From a virus, in IMG/VR virus record IMGVR_UViG_3300026484_000104, positions 1-35,185 of that record: a DNA stretch of 35,185 bases. One strand, given 5' to 3'. Position numbers and translations under genes: made by a program. The notes below the pieces were generated by a model that was not told where the DNA came from, searched no databases, and saw only the letters and a program-made list of their open reading frames with translations. Below, piece by piece: positions 22,398-30,782 of the stretch (within the stretch, counting starts at the first letter, position 1; every line of letters begins with the position of its first letter).

Positions 22398-24422
22398 ATG
22401 ATTTTAGATATAGAAGTATATAAAAATTATACACTGTTTGCATTTAGAAGTGATAAAGGTAAACTTAAAACGTTTGAAAGTTTTGATAAGTTTTCTAAAA
22501 AAGATATTAAGAAGATAACAAAAATCTTACTTAACAATACAATAATAACATTCAATGGTAATGGATACGACATACCTTTGGTAAATTATGCACTTTTAAA
22601 AAATGCTTCAACTTATCAAATGTATTTAGCATCTAAAGCTATAATTATAGATAAGATTAATAAGTTTGCACTATTTAAAAAAATGGGTATAGCTTATAAT
22701 GAACAGCTTGAAATTGATCATATAGATATTATGAATGTGGCAAAAGGTCAAGCACCTCTAAAACTTTATGGCACACGTATGCACTCTAACAAACTATGGG
22801 AATTACCTTATGACCCAAATAAAGAACTAACTAAAAAAGAGTGTAAAAATCTTAAGTCTTATTGTGAAAATGATTTACTCGTAACCGAAGATTTATATAA
22901 AATTTTACATAATGATTTAGAACTGCGTGAGAAAATGTCAAAACAGTATGGTTTAGATTTAAGATCACTCAATGGTGCTAACATAGCCCAAAATGTAATA
23001 CTAAAAGAGATTGGATATGACGGTCCACGACCAGACGCACCATCTCATATATGGTATAAAGCTCCAAAATATATAAAGTTTAAAACAAAAGAGTTCAAAG
23101 AACTTTATAAATATTTACATGAACATAAATTTTTACTAAGTGATGCTAAGAAAGTAGAATTACCCGCTAAATTAAAGTGTTGGGAGTTTTCACACAAATA
23201 TCATATTCAGTTAGGTATTGGTGGTCTACATTTAAGTCCTAAGAGTACATCGTTTTATAGTGATGAGAAAAATGTTTTACTTGATATAGATGTTACATCA
23301 TTTTACCCTACTATGATTATTGAAAATAAATTCCTCATTAAACATCTTGGTGATGAGTTCTTAAAAGTTTACAAGGGTTTTTATGACACACGTACAAAAG
23401 ATTTAAAACCTAAATTAAAAACACTTGAAAAAGGTTCTACAGAATATAATGATGCTTTGAGTATGAGTAACGGTTATAAACTAATTCTGAACTCATTTTT
23501 TGGTAAAACTTCAGAGAGATATTCAAAGTTGTATGACCCATCTGTAATGCTGCATACAACTTTAACAGGACAGCTCATACTACTTATGTATATTGAAACT
23601 CTTGAACTAGCTGGTTATGAAGTTATATATGGTAATACTGACGGTATAACAATTAAAGTACCTAGAAAAAAAGTTGAAAAAGTTGAAAAAATTATCGCAA
23701 AACTTGATAAAACTTGTAAAGTAACTATGGAGTTTGAAACATTTAAGAGTATGCACTTAAGAGATGTTAATAGTTTCGTAAACATAACTGAAAGTGGATA
23801 TGTTAAATCTAAAGGAGCTTATGCCAAACCTCTAATAGGTTTTGATGGTGTGATTGATACAAATGCTTTAGATAAAAATATAGATGCTCCTATAGTCTAT
23901 GAAGCTGTTAGAAACTACTTACATACTGGAGCTAATATTGAAAAAACTATAAAAGAGTGCGAAGATGTTAGACAATTTTTAGTAGGACGTACAGTACGTG
24001 GTGGAGCTATGTACGGAGGTAGTGATAAATTTTGCCCTCTAACTTGTGAGGATTGTGATTATAATAATGAAATAACACGTGAGTATCAGTTTGAAATGCT
24101 TAAAAAATACCCAGAACAGTTCCCACCAGATTGGAAAGATAAACTTAACAGTAAAAGAGGACTTACTAAAAAGATTATAAAAGAGCGTGAACAACTCGAA
24201 GCTCAATATGTAAAAGATAAAGGAACTTATTTAGGTAAAGTTGTTAGATATTACTATAGTATTAATGGTTCAAGTATCCACTATAAATCAAACGGTAACA
24301 AAGTACCTAAAAGTGATGGAGCAAAACCTATGTTAGATTTAACAGAAACTATACCAGATGATATAGATTATGTTAAATATATAAAACTAGCTTATACAGC
24401 TTTAGAAGATTTAGGAGTTTAA
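22398..24422 (+). CDS. Family B-type DNA polymerase with 3'-5' exonuclease
   Basis: I start at ATG 22398 (AAAAGG upstream), 674 residues; the frame extends 26 codons earlier from a TTG without a ribosome site. Exonuclease: Exo I MILDIEVYKN (Asp4, Glu6), Exo II TFNGNGYDIP (51-60), Exo III YCENDLLVT (155-163). Polymerase: motif A DVTSFYPT (298-305), motif B NGYKLILNSFFGKTS (358-372), motif C IYGNTDG (410-416). In motif C the usual YGDTDS reads YGNTDG, keeping only the second Asp (415). A Cys-rich stretch (FCPLTCEDC) lies in the C-terminal half. It is the phage replicase; a protein-primed type is not indicated, as the genome also carries primase and helicase. Confidence 0.92.
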   Translation: MILDIEVYKNYTLFAFRSDKGKLKTFESFDKFSKKDIKKITKILLNNTIITFNGNGYDIPLVNYALLKNASTYQMYLASKAIIIDKINKFALFKKMGIAYNEQLEIDHIDIMNVAKGQAPLKLYGTRMHSNKLWELPYDPNKELTKKECKNLKSYCENDLLVTEDLYKILHNDLELREKMSKQYGLDLRSLNGANIAQNVILKEIGYDGPRPDAPSHIWYKAPKYIKFKTKEFKELYKYLHEHKFLLSDAKKVELPAKLKCWEFSHKYHIQLGIGGLHLSPKSTSFYSDEKNVLLDIDVTSFYPTMIIENKFLIKHLGDEFLKVYKGFYDTRTKDLKPKLKTLEKGSTEYNDALSMSNGYKLILNSFFGKTSERYSKLYDPSVMLHTTLTGQLILLMYIETLELAGYEVIYGNTDGITIKVPRKKVEKVEKIIAKLDKTCKVTMEFETFKSMHLRDVNSFVNITESGYVKSKGAYAKPLIGFDGVIDTNALDKNIDAPIVYEAVRNYLHTGANIEKTIKECEDVRQFLVGRTVRGGAMYGGSDKFCPLTCEDCDYNNEITREYQFEMLKKYPEQFPPDWKDKLNSKRGLTKKIIKEREQLEAQYVKDKGTYLGKVVRYYYSINGSSIHYKSNGNKVPKSDGAKPMLDLTETIPDDIDYVKYIKLAYTALEDLGV

Positions 24423-24423
24423 G

Positions 24424-24516
24424 ATGAAAAAATACATCGTATTTGATGGTTATGTAAAATCACAAAATGATGGTGAGTTTCATTATATAAGTTTTAAAAA
24501 GAAACTAGGAGTTTAA
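24424..24516 (+). CDS. Micro-protein, 30 residues
   Basis: ATG 24424 follows the polymerase stop with TAGGAGTTTAAG as ribosome site. Sequence MKKYIVFDGYVKSQNDGEFH... looks like the start of a small folded module (strand, DG loop, strand). The same ribosome-site string TAGGAGTTTAAGATG occurs again before the next micro-gene, suggesting duplication. Function unknown. Confidence 0.5.
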   Translation: MKKYIVFDGYVKSQNDGEFHYISFKKKLGV

Positions 24517-24517
24517 G

Positions 24518-24655
24518 ATGGAAAAAGAAGATGTAAGTTTTATCATAATAATTATAGCACTAGGTGTAACGACATTCTTATTAGCTAAACAAAACATCAT
24601 TATTATCAATAATCAACAACTAATATTAGAAGATTTAAGTATTATAAAAGGTTAA
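24518..24655 (+). CDS. Small membrane protein, 45 residues
   Basis: ATG 24518 follows TAGGAGTTTAAG. MEKEDVSFIIIIIALGVTTF has an acidic N-terminus and one membrane helix (about 8-23), then a polar tail. Its stop codon falls inside the GGTTAAAC operator of the next promoter. Unknown function. Confidence 0.5.
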   Translation: MEKEDVSFIIIIIALGVTTFLLAKQNIIIINNQQLILEDLSIIKG

Positions 24656-24699
24656 ACTTTATATACTTAGATATCTTAAAAGAAAAGGTTAATTTAAAA
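24646..24699 (+). promoter_or_regulatory. Promoter/leader cassette, copy 1 of 54-bp repeat
   Basis: AAAGGTTAAACTTT (24647-24660) then TATACT (24662-24667) and a leader ending in AAAAGGTTAATTTAAAA before ATG 24700. The 54 bp are identical to 26913-26966. A similar but diverged arrangement is at 31046-31093. Confidence 0.7.
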
Positions 24700-24843
24700 A
24701 TGATTAGAGATTTAACAGTAATTGCATCAGGAATTTTGGTAGGGATGGCAATAGGTTTATTAATCTTTGTAACTTTTATGAGTACACCCCATAATACAGC
24801 TATAGTATATGGCGATGATTGTGAGTATTATTATGAATACTAG
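24700..24843 (+). CDS. Small membrane protein, 47 residues
   Basis: ATG 24700 follows the repeated promoter cassette. MIRDLTVIASGILVGMAIGL has a Gly-containing membrane helix (about 7-27) and a polar end DDCEYYYEY. The end overlaps the exonuclease start by 11 nt. Unknown function; an early membrane-acting peptide is possible. Confidence 0.5.
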   Translation: MIRDLTVIASGILVGMAIGLLIFVTFMSTPHNTAIVYGDDCEYYYEY

Positions 24844-25612
24844 AGATATTGTTATAGATGCTGATCATATACTTTATTTAGTTGCATTTTCAAAAGATTA
24901 TAATGATGGTTTTGATGAAGTTGATGGTGATAGTGATGCAGATTTTGTAGGGTTTGGTGATGAAACAATTGAGATAGACTTAACACCGTATAAAAAACAT
25001 TTTAAAGCTATTATAGAAGATTATATAACAACTGCTGAAGTTGAAAGTATAGCTTATAATTGGACTATTGGAAAAATACGAGTTATTCTAAGTGATCATA
25101 AAAACTTTAGATATGATATTTACCCAGAGTATAAAGCTAAACGTGAGACTAAAAACCCACTATTAAGTTCTTTGAAAAAATGGGCTATGAAAAAATATCA
25201 TTTTGAAAAAAACACAGAAGCTGATGAGGTTGTTTCATACTATGTTAAAAAAGGTGGTTTAGGTTTTACAACTGATAAAGATTTATTCAAAGGTGTTGCT
25301 GGTAGATGGTTTAACTCTCACTATAAACATAGATATTGGGTAAAAACTTCTAAAGAAGATGCTCATAAGTTTATGTTAATGCAAGTGTTAGCTGGTGATC
25401 CTGTTGATGAAATCCCAGCCCTACCTAGAGTAGGTTTACTAACTGCTAAAAAACTTTTAGATAAGTTTGGATGGGATTGGAAAGGTGTTGTAAAAGCTTA
25501 TGAAAGTAAAGGGTTTGATGAAGATTATGCGATATTAACTAGAAACTTAGTTGATATGAATATTTGGCATCCTAAAAAAGGTATAACATTGTTTACAGGA
25601 GATTTAAAATGA
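24833..25612 (+). CDS. 5'-3' exonuclease (flap endonuclease family)
   Basis: Started at ATG 24833 (MNTRDIVIDADHILYL, 259 residues); an in-frame ATG 8 codons earlier would only add a hydrophobic stub. Metal-binding acidic motifs of the FEN family are present: VIDADHILY (Asp8, Asp10), FRYDIYPEYKAKRE, EADEVVSYYV, and TTDKDLFKG. GDPVDEIPALPRVGLLTAKKLL is the H2TH DNA-binding helix motif. An acidic insertion (DEVDGDSDADFVGFGDE) precedes these. It likely removes RNA primers or degrades host DNA, as T7 gp6 does. It is in the replication block after PolB. Confidence 0.88.
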   Translation: MNTRDIVIDADHILYLVAFSKDYNDGFDEVDGDSDADFVGFGDETIEIDLTPYKKHFKAIIEDYITTAEVESIAYNWTIGKIRVILSDHKNFRYDIYPEYKAKRETKNPLLSSLKKWAMKKYHFEKNTEADEVVSYYVKKGGLGFTTDKDLFKGVAGRWFNSHYKHRYWVKTSKEDAHKFMLMQVLAGDPVDEIPALPRVGLLTAKKLLDKFGWDWKGVVKAYESKGFDEDYAILTRNLVDMNIWHPKKGITLFTGDLK

Positions 25613-25851
25613 CATATCAAAAAGATTTAAACATAACCATCACAGGTTTCTCAAAAGAATGTTTCTTTAACAAAAAGAAAAAGTGTGGTGATAAGCAATT
25701 ATATTTAGAATTAAATAAAAACTTTGAAAGAAATTTCTACACATCTCAATTAGTTATTCTAAAATTAGGTGATGAAGAAATACGAGTAAGTATGTACGAT
25801 ATGAAAGAAGCTATAAAACTTCTACAAGATGTTCATAATGCTGGTAAATAG
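25609..25851 (+). CDS. Hypothetical protein, 80 residues
   Basis: ATG overlaps the exonuclease stop (ATGA). Two Cys (CFFNKKKKCGD) sit in a basic loop; a strand-rich core (LYLELNKNFERNFYTSQLVILKLGDEEIRVS) and a C-terminal helix follow. No family recognised. Confidence 0.6.
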   Translation: MTYQKDLNITITGFSKECFFNKKKKCGDKQLYLELNKNFERNFYTSQLVILKLGDEEIRVSMYDMKEAIKLLQDVHNAGK

Positions 25852-25919
25852 TAAGTAATGAAAACATATAAAAACACTCCAACAACTTCAATAATAAAAC
25901 TAAACAATAATATAAAAAG

Positions 25920-25957
25920 AAGACATAAACCGTCTTGCTTTTTATTAATTTTAATAA
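25920..25957 (+). terminator. Possible terminator
   Basis: AAGAC (25920-25924), 7-nt loop, GTCTT (25932-25936), then GCTTTTTATT. The U-run is reasonable but the stem is only 5 bp. It lies in the 128-nt gap before the next gene. Confidence 0.35.
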
Positions 25958-25979
25958 AAAAAATAAGGACTTTTATAAA

Positions 25980-26456
25980 ATGAGTAATAGATTGGTAAAC
26001 ACAACACATATTCAAAAATATGTAACAGATCGTAGAGAACTTGCTACACTTATTCAATTAATATATCGTACAAGTTCTAAAGTTGTTAGTAAAGCTGCGG
26101 TACTACGTAGAAGTAATGGAAAAACAGGTGGTGTCTATTTTTGTACTGAGAGAGAGCTTAGACACTTTTTAATAGATGATAAAGTTTTTGCAGCAATTGA
26201 TAATTACTCTAAACATAGACGTGGTAATAATGTAGATACAGATTACACACGATATATTGACATTTTAAACAATGTATTAAAAGATATTAAAGATTTCGGT
26301 AACAATATACCAGATACATCAGATGAGTGGTTTAAATATGCTGAAAATATTGATCATAAAGTACATATAGGTAAGCGTGATCCAAAAGCTATCTTACGAA
26401 AAAAAGAAAGACAAACAGCTTTTATAAAGAAGTTTAAAAGAGTTATGAAATGGTAA
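25980..26456 (+). CDS. Basic hypothetical protein, 158 residues
   Basis: ATG 25980 has TAAGGACTTTTATAAA upstream. Sequence MSNRLVNTTHIQKYVTDRRE... is rich in Lys/Arg, with VVSKAAVLRRSNGKTGGVYFCT and a basic C-terminus (AILRKKERQTAFIKKFKRVMKW). Basic charge suggests nucleic-acid contact but I see no known motif. Its stop overlaps the next gene's start. Confidence 0.6.
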   Translation: MSNRLVNTTHIQKYVTDRRELATLIQLIYRTSSKVVSKAAVLRRSNGKTGGVYFCTERELRHFLIDDKVFAAIDNYSKHRRGNNVDTDYTRYIDILNNVLKDIKDFGNNIPDTSDEWFKYAENIDHKVHIGKRDPKAILRKKERQTAFIKKFKRVMKW

Positions 26457-26905
26457 TGAGAGTTTCGGCTTTTTGCAAATACTATAATATATCAAATACT
26501 CAAATACCAGAACTAAAAAAGGAACACCCAGAAGCTTTTAGCTGGGAGAATAATTCTTGCATAACTTATATCGAAACAGATTATTTTTTAAAGCTTAAAA
26601 ACTTTAAAAAGTCTGTTAAGATGTTTAATCAAGATATGTTCATGGTGTTAAATGAATATTGGAACACCTCACGTATTGCTAAAGCTATTGCAATTTATGA
26701 TGGTAATGTTACAACCAGCTCTATAAATGAATACTTAAGAGTTGCAATGTTTTGTTTAGATAGTGATAGTCTTATGAATTATAAATTAACTAAACTTGAA
26801 CAGATAACATACGACTTTTTCACAGAAATGAAAGAGTTTATAGAAAATGATATATTACATAAATGTGTAGATTTGAATGAAATATTAGATAAAAGGATTG
26901 ATTAA
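26456..26905 (+). CDS. Hypothetical protein, possibly DNA-binding
   Basis: I take ATG 26456 (149 residues, TAATG overlap with the preceding stop); an ATG 6 nt earlier is equally possible. MRVSAFCKYYNISNTQI resembles the opening of a helix-turn-helix that reads an order of residues, with a later helical pair (TSRIAKAIAIYDGNVTTSSINEYL). No family recognised. It precedes the methyltransferase, separated by the repeated promoter. Confidence 0.5.
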   Translation: MRVSAFCKYYNISNTQIPELKKEHPEAFSWENNSCITYIETDYFLKLKNFKKSVKMFNQDMFMVLNEYWNTSRIAKAIAIYDGNVTTSSINEYLRVAMFCLDSDSLMNYKLTKLEQITYDFFTEMKEFIENDILHKCVDLNEILDKRID

Positions 26906-26912
26906 GCATTAC

Positions 26913-26966
26913 AAAAGGTTAAACTTTATATACTTAGATATCTTAAAAGAAAAGGTTAATTTAAAA
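26913..26966 (+). promoter_or_regulatory. Promoter/leader cassette, copy 2 of 54-bp repeat
   Basis: Identical to 24646-24699: operator AAAGGTTAAACTTT (26914-26927), TATACT (26929-26934) and the AAAAGG leader, ending at the methyltransferase ATG. The gene therefore has its own operator-controlled promoter. Confidence 0.7.
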
Positions 26967-28930
26967 TGAATATATTAAGTCTGTTTGATGGTATGAGTGG
27001 TGCAAGGTTAGCGCTTGACGATGCTAACATAAAAGTAAAAAACTATTATGCTAGTGAGATTGATAAATATGCTATTACAGTTTCAAAAGCTAATTACCCA
27101 GATATAAAGCATATCGGTAGTGTTACAGAACTCACTAAAAAACAGTTAAAAAAAATGAAAATTGATTTACTTGTTGGAGGATCACCTTGTTTCGTAGCTG
27201 GAACTAAAATAATAACATCAGATGGTTATAAAAACATAGAAGATATTACAATTAATGATAAGGTGTTCACTCATACAAAATCATTTAAAAAAGTATTAAA
27301 TATAGGTGGAGATTTAAAAGAAACTTTAATTATTAAAGCTCAAGGTATTAAACCTACTGAAACAACTAAAAATCATCCATTTTACATTAGAGAGATGTAT
27401 AGAGTTTGGAATAAAGAAAAAAGAATATATGAACGAGTTTTCAAAGAACCTATATGGAAAAATGCTGAAAATATAACTAAAGGTGATTTTTTAGGAATAC
27501 CTATAAATAATGAAAAAGATAATGTCTTAAACTTAACCGAAGAGGAGTGTTATATATTGGGTAGATATGTAGCCGACGGTCACACTAGAAAAGATTTAAA
27601 AACTACAGATAACAGACCTAAAGATAGACATTGGCAACTAATATTAAGTATAGGTTCACATAAATTAAATGATTTAGATTTTATAAAAAATAATCATTTT
27701 AGTTGTTATAAACATACAACAAATGTTCATAGAGCTGTATTTTCAAACAAAAGATTAGTAGAAATAGCAGAGAAGTATTGTGGAGTAGGGGCTATTAATA
27801 AAAAGATACCTCAAATTTTTATAAATCTACCAGTAAAATTATTAAAAAAAGTATTAAAAGGTTATATTGATGGTGATGGTAGTTTTAGAAATAATACAGT
27901 TAGAGCAACCTCAATAAGTGAAGAATTAATTATGTCACTCTCTCAAGTAGTAGCAAAAGTTTATAAAACTAATAGTAGCTATACATATACAGAAAGATCA
28001 AAAAAATGTATTATAGAAAATAGAGTAGTTAATCAAAATGATACATATAGTATTGAATTTAGATTAAATATGAAAAAACAAAGTAGAGCTGTTGTTATTG
28101 ATGATATCATATGGCTACCTTTTAAAAGTGCTACTTATACTAATGAAAAAAAACAAGTATTTAATATTGAAGTTGAAATGGATAACAGTTATACTGCAAA
28201 TAATACAATAGTTCATAATTGTCAAGGTTTTTCACTAGCTGGTAAACGTAAAGGTAGTAGTACAAGTTGTGGAATTACTATAACAACTCTTAAACAATAC
28301 AAAAAACTTAAAAAAGATGGTTTTGAGTTTGATGGACAGTCTTATTTATTTTGGGAGTATGTTAGAGTTTTAAAAATACTTAAAAAGTATAATCCAAAAT
28401 TAAAGTTCTTATTGGAAAATGTTAAAATGTCTAAACATTGGGAAGATATTATATCAAACACTCTAAATATTCAACCACTATTCATAGAGAGTGGTGATTT
28501 CACAGGTTCAATGCGAAAACGGCTTTATTGGTTTAATTTCAAAAAACCTAAAAACTTACCATCTAAAAATATCACAATAGGTTCATATTTTAATATTGAT
28601 GATAAAGATGTGTACTTAGAAGATATTACAGATAGATATAACTCAAAAATACCCGGTACAATGTCATATAAAAAAACAATAGCTAATACTAAAACACTTG
28701 ATGATAAAGCTAGATGTTTAAGTGCTGGTGGTCAAAATATAAGTAATAGTAGTTGTACTAATATAAAAATTGGTGATAGATTTTATAAAATGAAGTCAAA
28801 CTTATGTGAACTCTTGATGGGTGTTCCTGAAGTTTTTACAAATCATGTATCGGAAACTCAACGACATAAGATGATTGGAAATGGTTTTAATATACAAACA
28901 GTTTCAATTATCTTCAAAGGACTTAAGTAA
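26966..28930 (+). CDS. DNA cytosine C5 methyltransferase with intein
   Basis: A 654-residue precursor. Outside the intein, 310 residues form a DNMT of the kind related to DNMT3-type phage enzymes: motif I LSLFDGMSGARLAL (4-17), GGSP (71-74), CQGFSLAG (419-426), motif VI LLENV (482-486), motif VIII MRKRLYWF (516-523) and motif X RHKMIGNGFNIQTV near the end. The 344-residue intein (75-418) lies exactly between SP and the catalytic Cys of the PCQ motif, so that Cys is also the +1 splicing nucleophile. The enzyme cannot be active before splicing. It probably methylates phage DNA against host restriction. A promoter with operator precedes it; TAATG couples it to the next gene. Confidence 0.93.
   Translation: MNILSLFDGMSGARLALDDANIKVKNYYASEIDKYAITVSKANYPDIKHIGSVTELTKKQLKKMKIDLLVGGSPCFVAGTKIITSDGYKNIEDITINDKVFTHTKSFKKVLNIGGDLKETLIIKAQGIKPTETTKNHPFYIREMYRVWNKEKRIYERVFKEPIWKNAENITKGDFLGIPINNEKDNVLNLTEEECYILGRYVADGHTRKDLKTTDNRPKDRHWQLILSIGSHKLNDLDFIKNNHFSCYKHTTNVHRAVFSNKRLVEIAEKYCGVGAINKKIPQIFINLPVKLLKKVLKGYIDGDGSFRNNTVRATSISEELIMSLSQVVAKVYKTNSSYTYTERSKKCIIENRVVNQNDTYSIEFRLNMKKQSRAVVIDDIIWLPFKSATYTNEKKQVFNIEVEMDNSYTANNTIVHNCQGFSLAGKRKGSSTSCGITITTLKQYKKLKKDGFEFDGQSYLFWEYVRVLKILKKYNPKLKFLLENVKMSKHWEDIISNTLNIQPLFIESGDFTGSMRKRLYWFNFKKPKNLPSKNITIGSYFNIDDKDVYLEDITDRYNSKIPGTMSYKKTIANTKTLDDKARCLSAGGQNISNSSCTNIKIGDRFYKMKSNLCELLMGVPEVFTNHVSETQRHKMIGNGFNIQTVSIIFKGLK
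27188..28219 (+). mobile_element. Intein with LAGLIDADG homing endonuclease
   Basis: The insertion is 1032 nt, 344 residues in frame. Block A: CFVAGTKIITSDGYKNIEDI with Cys1. Block B: TETTKNHPF (His137). DOD motifs: LGRYVADG (198-205) and LKGYIDGDG (297-305), giving the LAGLIDADG endonuclease domain. Block F/G: VFNIEVEMDNSYTANNT and IVHN followed by Cys(+1). All splicing residues needed (Cys1, block B His, penultimate His, terminal Asn, Cys+1) are present. The endonuclease acidic residues in both DOD motifs are kept, so it may still be able to home into intein-free copies. Confidence 0.93.
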
Positions 28931-29124
28931 TGAAACCAACTAAATACTTATATGGTGATAATAAACCATTACCTGTTCCTAAAAATATTATTGATAGTCG
29001 TATAACAATTCTAAATAGCGAATTAGCTTCAATATTATTGCAAGAATGGTTAATTAGAGATGGTAAACGAGCTAACGATATTATAAAAGCTATTAAGTTT
29101 TGGGAGAGCATAAATGAAAGATAA
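28930..29124 (+). CDS. Hypothetical protein, 64 residues
   Basis: ATG shares the preceding stop (TAATG). MKPTKYLYGDNKPLPVPKN is Pro-rich, then a helical C-terminus (LASILLQEWLIRDGKRANDIIKAIKFWES). No family recognised. Likely co-expressed with the methyltransferase. Confidence 0.55.
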   Translation: MKPTKYLYGDNKPLPVPKNIIDSRITILNSELASILLQEWLIRDGKRANDIIKAIKFWESINER

Positions 29125-29209
29125 TACATTATTTAATATTACTGTAACAAGCTCATGTAATATTGAAAAATCTTTAGTTATACTAGAAAAGAAACCTACA
29201 AGCTTATGA
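29114..29209 (+). CDS. Micro-protein, 31 residues
   Basis: ATG 29114 overlaps the end of the previous gene (GGGAG upstream) and its own stop overlaps the next ATG (ATGA). MKDNTLFNITVTSSCNIEKS is short and has no recognised motif. Overlap on both sides is the support. Confidence 0.4.
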   Translation: MKDNTLFNITVTSSCNIEKSLVILEKKPTSL

Positions 29210-29463
29210 AAACTGAATACAAAGAGCTTAGAAAAAAGCTTAAAAATGAGTTTAAAAAACCTAGTGGTAATGATTATAAAATTACACATAGTGTTGGAGA
29301 GTGGCTAAAGCAATGTGGTTTAAAACCAACCTCAACACATCTAACAATAATCTGTAAAATATTTGGATCATTACCATACCCTTATCAAGAGTTGGATAGG
29401 AAATTTATAATAGACTATTTAAAAAATAATAAATACAAGGTTTATCGTGAAAAATACTTATAA
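29206..29463 (+). CDS. Hypothetical protein, 85 residues
   Basis: ATG overlaps the micro-gene stop. MKTEYKELRKKLKNEFKKP is a basic helix; then SVGEWLKQCGLKPTSTHLTIICKIFG looks like a helix-turn-helix; the C-terminus overlaps the helicase start. It may be an accessory protein of the helicase, by position only. Confidence 0.55.
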   Translation: MKTEYKELRKKLKNEFKKPSGNDYKITHSVGEWLKQCGLKPTSTHLTIICKIFGSLPYPYQELDRKFIIDYLKNNKYKVYREKYL

Positions 29464-30622
29464 AAACCCACTTAAAAAAGCTCAAAGAAAAGCATCTAAA
29501 AAGCTTCAAAAGAAACTTAGAACTTATGGGATAGGTTTGTTATGGGGTCAAATACGTTCTGGTAAGACAAGGAGTTTTTTAGATGCTTCAAGAGGATATA
29601 GAACACTCGTAGTTACTAAAAAAGATAGTATTGATGGTATTCAATCAGAAGCTAAAGCTATAGGTGTGGAGGTTGATGTAATAAACTATCACTCTATTGA
29701 TAAAAAGAACAAAGATGACTATCAATTGTTAATATTGGATGAATGTCATCTCTATATCTCACAAGCAACTCCAAAGTTTAGCAGCATTTGGAAAAAAGTA
29801 AAAGAGTTTACAAAAAATAAGTTTATAATTTATGCTAGTGGTACACCGACACCAGAGGGTTATGGTGGGTTATATTCTATGTTAGCTCTTAGCACATGGT
29901 CACCATTTCCATATAAACGCTTCACTTTATGGTTTGAGGACTACGGGATACCATCTACAACTTATACAGGAACTAGACAAGTTCCCTGCTACAAAAAAAC
30001 ACAAGAGAAAAAGATTATAAAAGCAATTAAACACCTTGTTGTAAAACTAACAAGAGATAATACAGGTCATAAACATGAAGCTAAAGAAGTTATACATAAT
30101 ATAGACATGACTAAGGAGCAGAATAAGCTATCAAATAAGCTAAAAGATGACTTAGTTATACCAAAGTATGATATTCTAGCTGATACACCTATTAAACTAC
30201 TTATAAAGCTACATCAAATAAGTGGTGGTATTGCTGTAAATGGTGAAGAAGAGTTACACTACCTCAAAAAAGTACCACCGAAAGTAGAATATATCTTAAA
30301 AAACTTCAACACGGAAACTACAATAATCCTCTCACATTATGTTCACGAGCAAAAATACTTAGAGACACTATTCCCTCATACAGGTAGTACAACTAAAATG
30401 AGTACAGGTGTAGATTTAAGTCATTTTAAAACTATGATTGTATATTCTATGGCATTTAGTTCAGCTACTCACGAGCAGGTTAAAGGTAGATTGATGAACG
30501 TTAATCGTAAAGAACCTATAAATGTTCATTATTTACTCAGTGGTATAGATAGCTACATTTATAAAGCTGTAAGTAATAAAACAAATTTCACATCAAGGTG
30601 GTATAACAAAAATGGCAAGTAA
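29447..30622 (+). CDS. SF2 helicase/translocase (DECH box, SNF2-like)
   Basis: This encodes 391 residues from a GTG (29447; AAGG upstream). Motifs: I WGQIRSGKTRS (about 34-44), Ia TLVVTKKDSI, II LLILDECHLY (DECH), III YASGTPTPEG, and in the second RecA domain IILSHY, STGVDLSHFKTMIVYS and THEQVKGRLMN (motif VI). It is compact, typical of phage SNF2-like helicases that usually accompany a VRR-NUC gene, as here. It would act in replication or recombination. Its end overlaps the next gene by 11 nt. Confidence 0.9.
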   Translation: MKNTYKNPLKKAQRKASKKLQKKLRTYGIGLLWGQIRSGKTRSFLDASRGYRTLVVTKKDSIDGIQSEAKAIGVEVDVINYHSIDKKNKDDYQLLILDECHLYISQATPKFSSIWKKVKEFTKNKFIIYASGTPTPEGYGGLYSMLALSTWSPFPYKRFTLWFEDYGIPSTTYTGTRQVPCYKKTQEKKIIKAIKHLVVKLTRDNTGHKHEAKEVIHNIDMTKEQNKLSNKLKDDLVIPKYDILADTPIKLLIKLHQISGGIAVNGEEELHYLKKVPPKVEYILKNFNTETTIILSHYVHEQKYLETLFPHTGSTTKMSTGVDLSHFKTMIVYSMAFSSATHEQVKGRLMNVNRKEPINVHYLLSGIDSYIYKAVSNKTNFTSRWYNKNGK

Positions 30623-30782
30623 TAGAATGACACATAAACCGTTACAACTAACTAATGAGCTGTATGAAAAGCTTAGAAGATTAGCTAAATTTCGTGGAAA
30701 AACTATACCAGAACTTTTAAAAGAGTTTTTAGAGGACGTAGATGAACTTGAACAAGATGAGATAGGTTTCTATGAAACTTGA
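30612..30782 (+). CDS. Second RHH-type small protein
   Basis: 56 residues, MASNRMTHKPLQLTNELYEK... with the ribbon-helix-helix pattern: strand HKPLQLT, helix NELYEKLRRLAKFRG, turn and helix TIPELLKEFLEDV, then an acidic tail. ATG 30612 is inside the helicase gene end (AAGGTGG upstream), and its end overlaps the VRR-NUC gene by 11 nt. It could regulate DNA, or partner the nuclease. Distinct in sequence from the 20.6 kb RHH protein. Confidence 0.7.
   Translation: MASNRMTHKPLQLTNELYEKLRRLAKFRGKTIPELLKEFLEDVDELEQDEIGFYET

Noticed and set aside
24518-24843. Diversity-generating retroelement or retron-type RNA around the micro-genes
   Set aside because: No reverse transcriptase is present in the window and no template/variable repeat pair was seen.
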